Assembly (NCBI GenBank): GCA_050249455.1
Contig: JBFWQM010000038.1
Coordinates: 1-28,951 of the forward strand
Length of the DNA stretch: 28,951 nucleotides
DNA from: JBFWQM01 sp050249455
GTDB taxonomy: Bacteria > Pseudomonadota > Alphaproteobacteria > MPNO01 > VGEU01
Direction: 5' to 3'
The translations under genes and the position numbers were made by a program. This document shows, piece by piece, positions 27,086 to 28,951 of the stretch (the stretch's first letter is position 1; every line of letters begins with the position of its first letter). The notes beneath the pieces were generated by a model. That model saw only the letters and a program-made list of their open reading frames with translations. It searched no databases and was not told the DNA's origin.

Positions 27086-27552
27086 GCGCGCTCGCCTTGC
27101 GCCGGCCGCCGGGACGCGGCCTGCGCGGCCAGTACCACCGCATAGACCGCGAAGCCGATGGCCACCACCAGGAAGAAAGGCACCTGCGGGATGCCGAGGA
27201 CGTTGGTGCTGGCGCCGCGCGATGCTGCGTCCAGCCCTTCCTCCAGGCTGCGCCAGGCGACGACGCCCATCGCCACCGCGCCGACGGCCTGCACGACGGT
27301 ATCGTTGATGCGCAGCAGCCGCGGCGGCAGCGCGCTGCCGATGAAGTCGATGGCGATGTGCGCGCCGGTCCAGCCGCAATGGGCGATGCCGAGCACGGTG
27401 ACCAGCACCAGCCCGACCTCGGTGACTTCCTGCACGCCGAAAATCGGCGCGTTGAACACGGCGCGCAGCGCGACGTCGACCACGGTCAGCAGCATCAGCG
27501 CCACCAGCGCCGCGCCGCCGGCCAGCGCCAGGGCGCGCGTCAGCCGCGCCAT
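27082..27552 (-). CDS. TRAP transporter small permease, DctQ family
   Basis: A 156-residue membrane protein with four predicted helices, including LVALMLLTVVDVALRAVFNAPI, TEVGLVLVTVLGIAHCGW, HIAIDFIG and VPFFLVVAIGFAVYAVVL, as expected of DctQ. The ATG at 27552 is preceded immediately by GGAAG with no spacer, so initiation may be poor or lie at another codon; no ATG, GTG or TTG exists upstream in frame before a stop. It is the first gene of the dctQ-dctM-guaD unit. Confidence 0.93.
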   Translation of the reverse strand: MARLTRALALAGGAALVALMLLTVVDVALRAVFNAPIFGVQEVTEVGLVLVTVLGIAHCGWTGAHIAIDFIGSALPPRLLRINDTVVQAVGAVAMGVVAWRSLEEGLDAASRGASTNVLGIPQVPFFLVVAIGFAVYAVVLAAQAASRRPAQGERA

Positions 27553-27621
27553 CTTCCGACGCGCGTCGATATCGCGATCGTCACGGTATCATGCGCCTCC
27601 CCGCCGGCCGGCTTGTCCGCA

Positions 27622-27663
27622 GCCGTTGACGGCCAGGGGAACATGCACCTTCCGGGCTGTCAA
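27622..27663 (-). promoter_or_regulatory. Palindrome and TTGAC repeats upstream of dctQ
   Basis: The 145-base gap before dctQ holds a dyad GCCGTTGACGGC (27622-27633) and, 26 bases on, GTCAA (27659-27663), inverted relative to the TTGAC inside the dyad. A perfect minus-strand TTGACA (27663-27658) lacks a matching -10 at 16-18 bases. It may be an operator; evidence is weak. Confidence 0.25.
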
Positions 27664-27697
27664 TCGAGGGAGGCCGAAACGATGCCGGCGCCCGGCG

Positions 27698-28321
27698 CTA
27701 CCGGCCGGCGAGCCACGCCTCGCCGTCGGCCTTCAGCGCGCGCTCGTCGGCGGAGCCTCCGATGACGATGCCGGGCGGCACGGTGCGGCCGATCTTCGCC
27801 TGGCGGAACGCCATGAACGCGAAGCCCGATGCCGCGCCTTCCAGCGCCACGCCGTCGAAGAACGACGGCGGCACCGATCCCGGCACCACGGGGTCGAGCC
27901 GGTCCTTGTCGTAGATCGTTGACCACTTGGAGATGCGCCAGCCGCCGCCCTGGAACTCGAACAGGTCGAAGAAGCGGCCCCACGAGGTGTAGTCGCACAG
28001 GTGCCCGTCGATGCGGTCGCGGGTCAGGATCTGCACGTCGGTTTCCAACGTCGCGCGCGCGCCGCGGACGACGGCGCGCTGGTTGCCGAACCAGTGCTTG
28101 CTGCGCTCCTCCGGCTTGCGGTTGGCGGTGAGCACCTTGGACCGCTCGATGAACCCGGCGACCGGGCCGGCATACCACGACACCGTCACCGTCGCGCCCG
28201 GGTTGAAGCAGCTCTCCACCAGCGCCCAGTCGCCCTGGTCACGGCCCCAGCCCCACAGCCGGCGGACCCGGCAGATGTCGGCTTCGTCTGCGATGCGCTG
28301 CAATGCCGCGGCGTCGGTCAT
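27698..28321 (-). CDS. SnoaL-like / NTF2-fold protein
   Basis: A 207-residue protein with the SnoaL_4-type pattern: an N-terminal helix pair (LQRIADEADICRVRRLWGWGRDQGDWALVESCFNPGATVTVSWYAG), a central strand region with HWFGNQRAVVRGARATLETDV, and GGWRISKWSTIYDKDRLDPV. The NTF2 fold serves as isomerase, dehydratase or small ring-hydroxylating subunit in catabolic pathways; which applies here cannot be read. The C-terminal 50 residues are unlike a minimal NTF2 domain. The ATG at 28321 follows AGGGAGG by about 9 bases. It is divergent from the flavin monooxygenase gene, 131 bases away, suggesting shared control. Confidence 0.8.
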   Translation of the reverse strand: MTDAAALQRIADEADICRVRRLWGWGRDQGDWALVESCFNPGATVTVSWYAGPVAGFIERSKVLTANRKPEERSKHWFGNQRAVVRGARATLETDVQILTRDRIDGHLCDYTSWGRFFDLFEFQGGGWRISKWSTIYDKDRLDPVVPGSVPPSFFDGVALEGAASGFAFMAFRQAKIGRTVPPGIVIGGSADERALKADGEAWLAGR

Positions 28322-28417
28322 GGCCGGCTGCCTCCCTGTTTTTATGCGCGGCATGTTACCGCAGCCACGCCGCACGTCACCGCCGAATTGCCGGTGGCCG
28401 CAGACAAGGCCGGTTTG

Positions 28418-28423
28418 TATAAC
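28418..28423 (+). promoter_or_regulatory. Candidate -10 box of the LLM monooxygenase gene
   Basis: TATAAC matches the -10 consensus at 5 of 6 bases and lies 29 bases before the ATG. A -35 at 17 bases is poor (TGGCCG), so activator dependence is possible (inference). Confidence 0.4.
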
Positions 28424-28452
28424 GGGAAGCTATTCCGTGAGGGAGCGCGACG

Positions 28453-28951
28453 ATGAGCATGGCCTACCAGCGGCAGGACCGGACGGTCACCAATCCGCTC
28501 TATCGCGATCACCGCATGAAGCTCGGCGTGATGGCGTTCAACTGCTCCAGCGGGTCCACCATCACGACAGCCGAAGGCTCCTGGCAGCTCAACTGGCCGG
28601 AGACCGTCGCTGTCGCGCAGATGGCCGATGCGGCCGGGCTCGACGTGCTGCTGCCGGTCGGGCGCTGGCGCGGCTATGGCGGGCCGAGCAACTTCAACAA
28701 CGCCACCTACGAGAGCCTGACCTGGGCCTCGGCGCTCGGCGCGCTGACCCGCCAGATCGGCGTGTTCGCCACCGTGCACGTGCCGCTGATCAACCCGGTG
28801 ATGGCGGCCAAGATGGCGGCGACTGTGGACCACGTCACCAACGGCCGGTTCTGCCTCAACGTCGTGTGCGGCTGGTTCAAGGACGAGTTCGAGATGTTCA
28901 ACGCCGGCTGGCTCGACCACGACGAGCGCTACATCTACGGCGCCGAGTGGG
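28453..28951 (+). CDS. LLM-class flavin-dependent monooxygenase, 3' end outside window
   Basis: The first 166 residues of a luciferase-like TIM-barrel monooxygenase using reduced FMN. After MKLGVMAFNC, the frame shows GGPSNFNNATYESLTWASAL, IGVFATVHVPLINPVMAAKM, VDHVTNGRFCLNVVCGWF and EFEMFNAGW. The pattern resembles the RutA (pyrimidine oxygenase), SfnG and SsuD branch. The ATG at 28453 has GAGGGAG seven bases upstream. The frame is open at the window end; a full protein would be about 350-380 residues. With guaD and a TRAP transporter nearby a role in N- or S-heterocycle breakdown is plausible, but the substrate is unknown. Confidence 0.88.
   Translation, partial: MSMAYQRQDRTVTNPLYRDHRMKLGVMAFNCSSGSTITTAEGSWQLNWPETVAVAQMADAAGLDVLLPVGRWRGYGGPSNFNNATYESLTWASALGALTRQIGVFATVHVPLINPVMAAKMAATVDHVTNGRFCLNVVCGWFKDEFEMFNAGWLDHDERYIYGAEW

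Noticed and set aside
23367..27143. 1258-codon minus-strand frame across dctM, guaD and dctP
   Set aside because: It covers known genes in other frames or on the other strand and has low-complexity Arg/Ala/Gly composition.

Overview
The window looks like a chromosomal segment of a very GC-rich alphaproteobacterium, probably of a Rhodospirillales-like lineage (inferred). The F1 part of the ATP synthase is a stand-alone atpHAGDC operon next to priA, without F0 genes, as in alphaproteobacteria. The order rplU-rpmA-obgE-proB-proA-nadD-rsfS-rlmH-gpmI-envC-like-ctpA-polysaccharide deacetylase-rppH also fits that class. No tRNA, rRNA, CRISPR array, insertion sequence or phage gene was recognised.

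Layout. 1-2580 (+): 3' part of priA and a class I methyltransferase. 2591-2828 (-): a terminator-like hairpin and two tandem, paralogous membrane microprotein genes of 23 and 25 codons. 2940-7994 (+): atp promoter candidate and atpHAGDC. 8058-8940 (+): a ferritin-like di-iron protein, closed by a hairpin that faces the convergent rppH. 9004-14755 (-): gpmI, an EnvC-like LytM protein, CtpA protease, divergent polysaccharide deacetylase and rppH, mostly overlapping at start and stop codons. 14826-18813 (-): proB, proA, a single frame carrying both NadD and RsfS, and rlmH. 18810-20516 (-): rplU, rpmA and obgE, with a strong rplU promoter and structured RNA in the leader and between rpmA and obgE. 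20682-23267: an orphan membrane histidine kinase (+) convergent with a secreted CHRD protein (-). 23421-27552: a TRAP transporter whose binding protein is on (+) while dctQ, dctM and a guanine deaminase form a convergent (-) operon. 27698-28951: a SnoaL-like protein (-) divergent from an LLM flavin monooxygenase (+) that runs off the window.

How it fits together. Positions 1-20516 are almost entirely housekeeping: energy, translation and ribosome assembly, proline and NAD synthesis, and envelope hydrolases. From about 20.7 kb the content becomes accessory: sensing, TRAP uptake, purine-type deamination and flavin-dependent oxidation, suggesting scavenging of a nitrogen-containing organic acid or purine-like compound (inference).

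The observations most worth following are the paired microprotein genes, whose codons diverge while the protein is conserved; the NadD-RsfS fusion, which has no ATG, GTG or TTG near its expected start; and the two overlapping perfect inverted repeats between rpmA and obgE.
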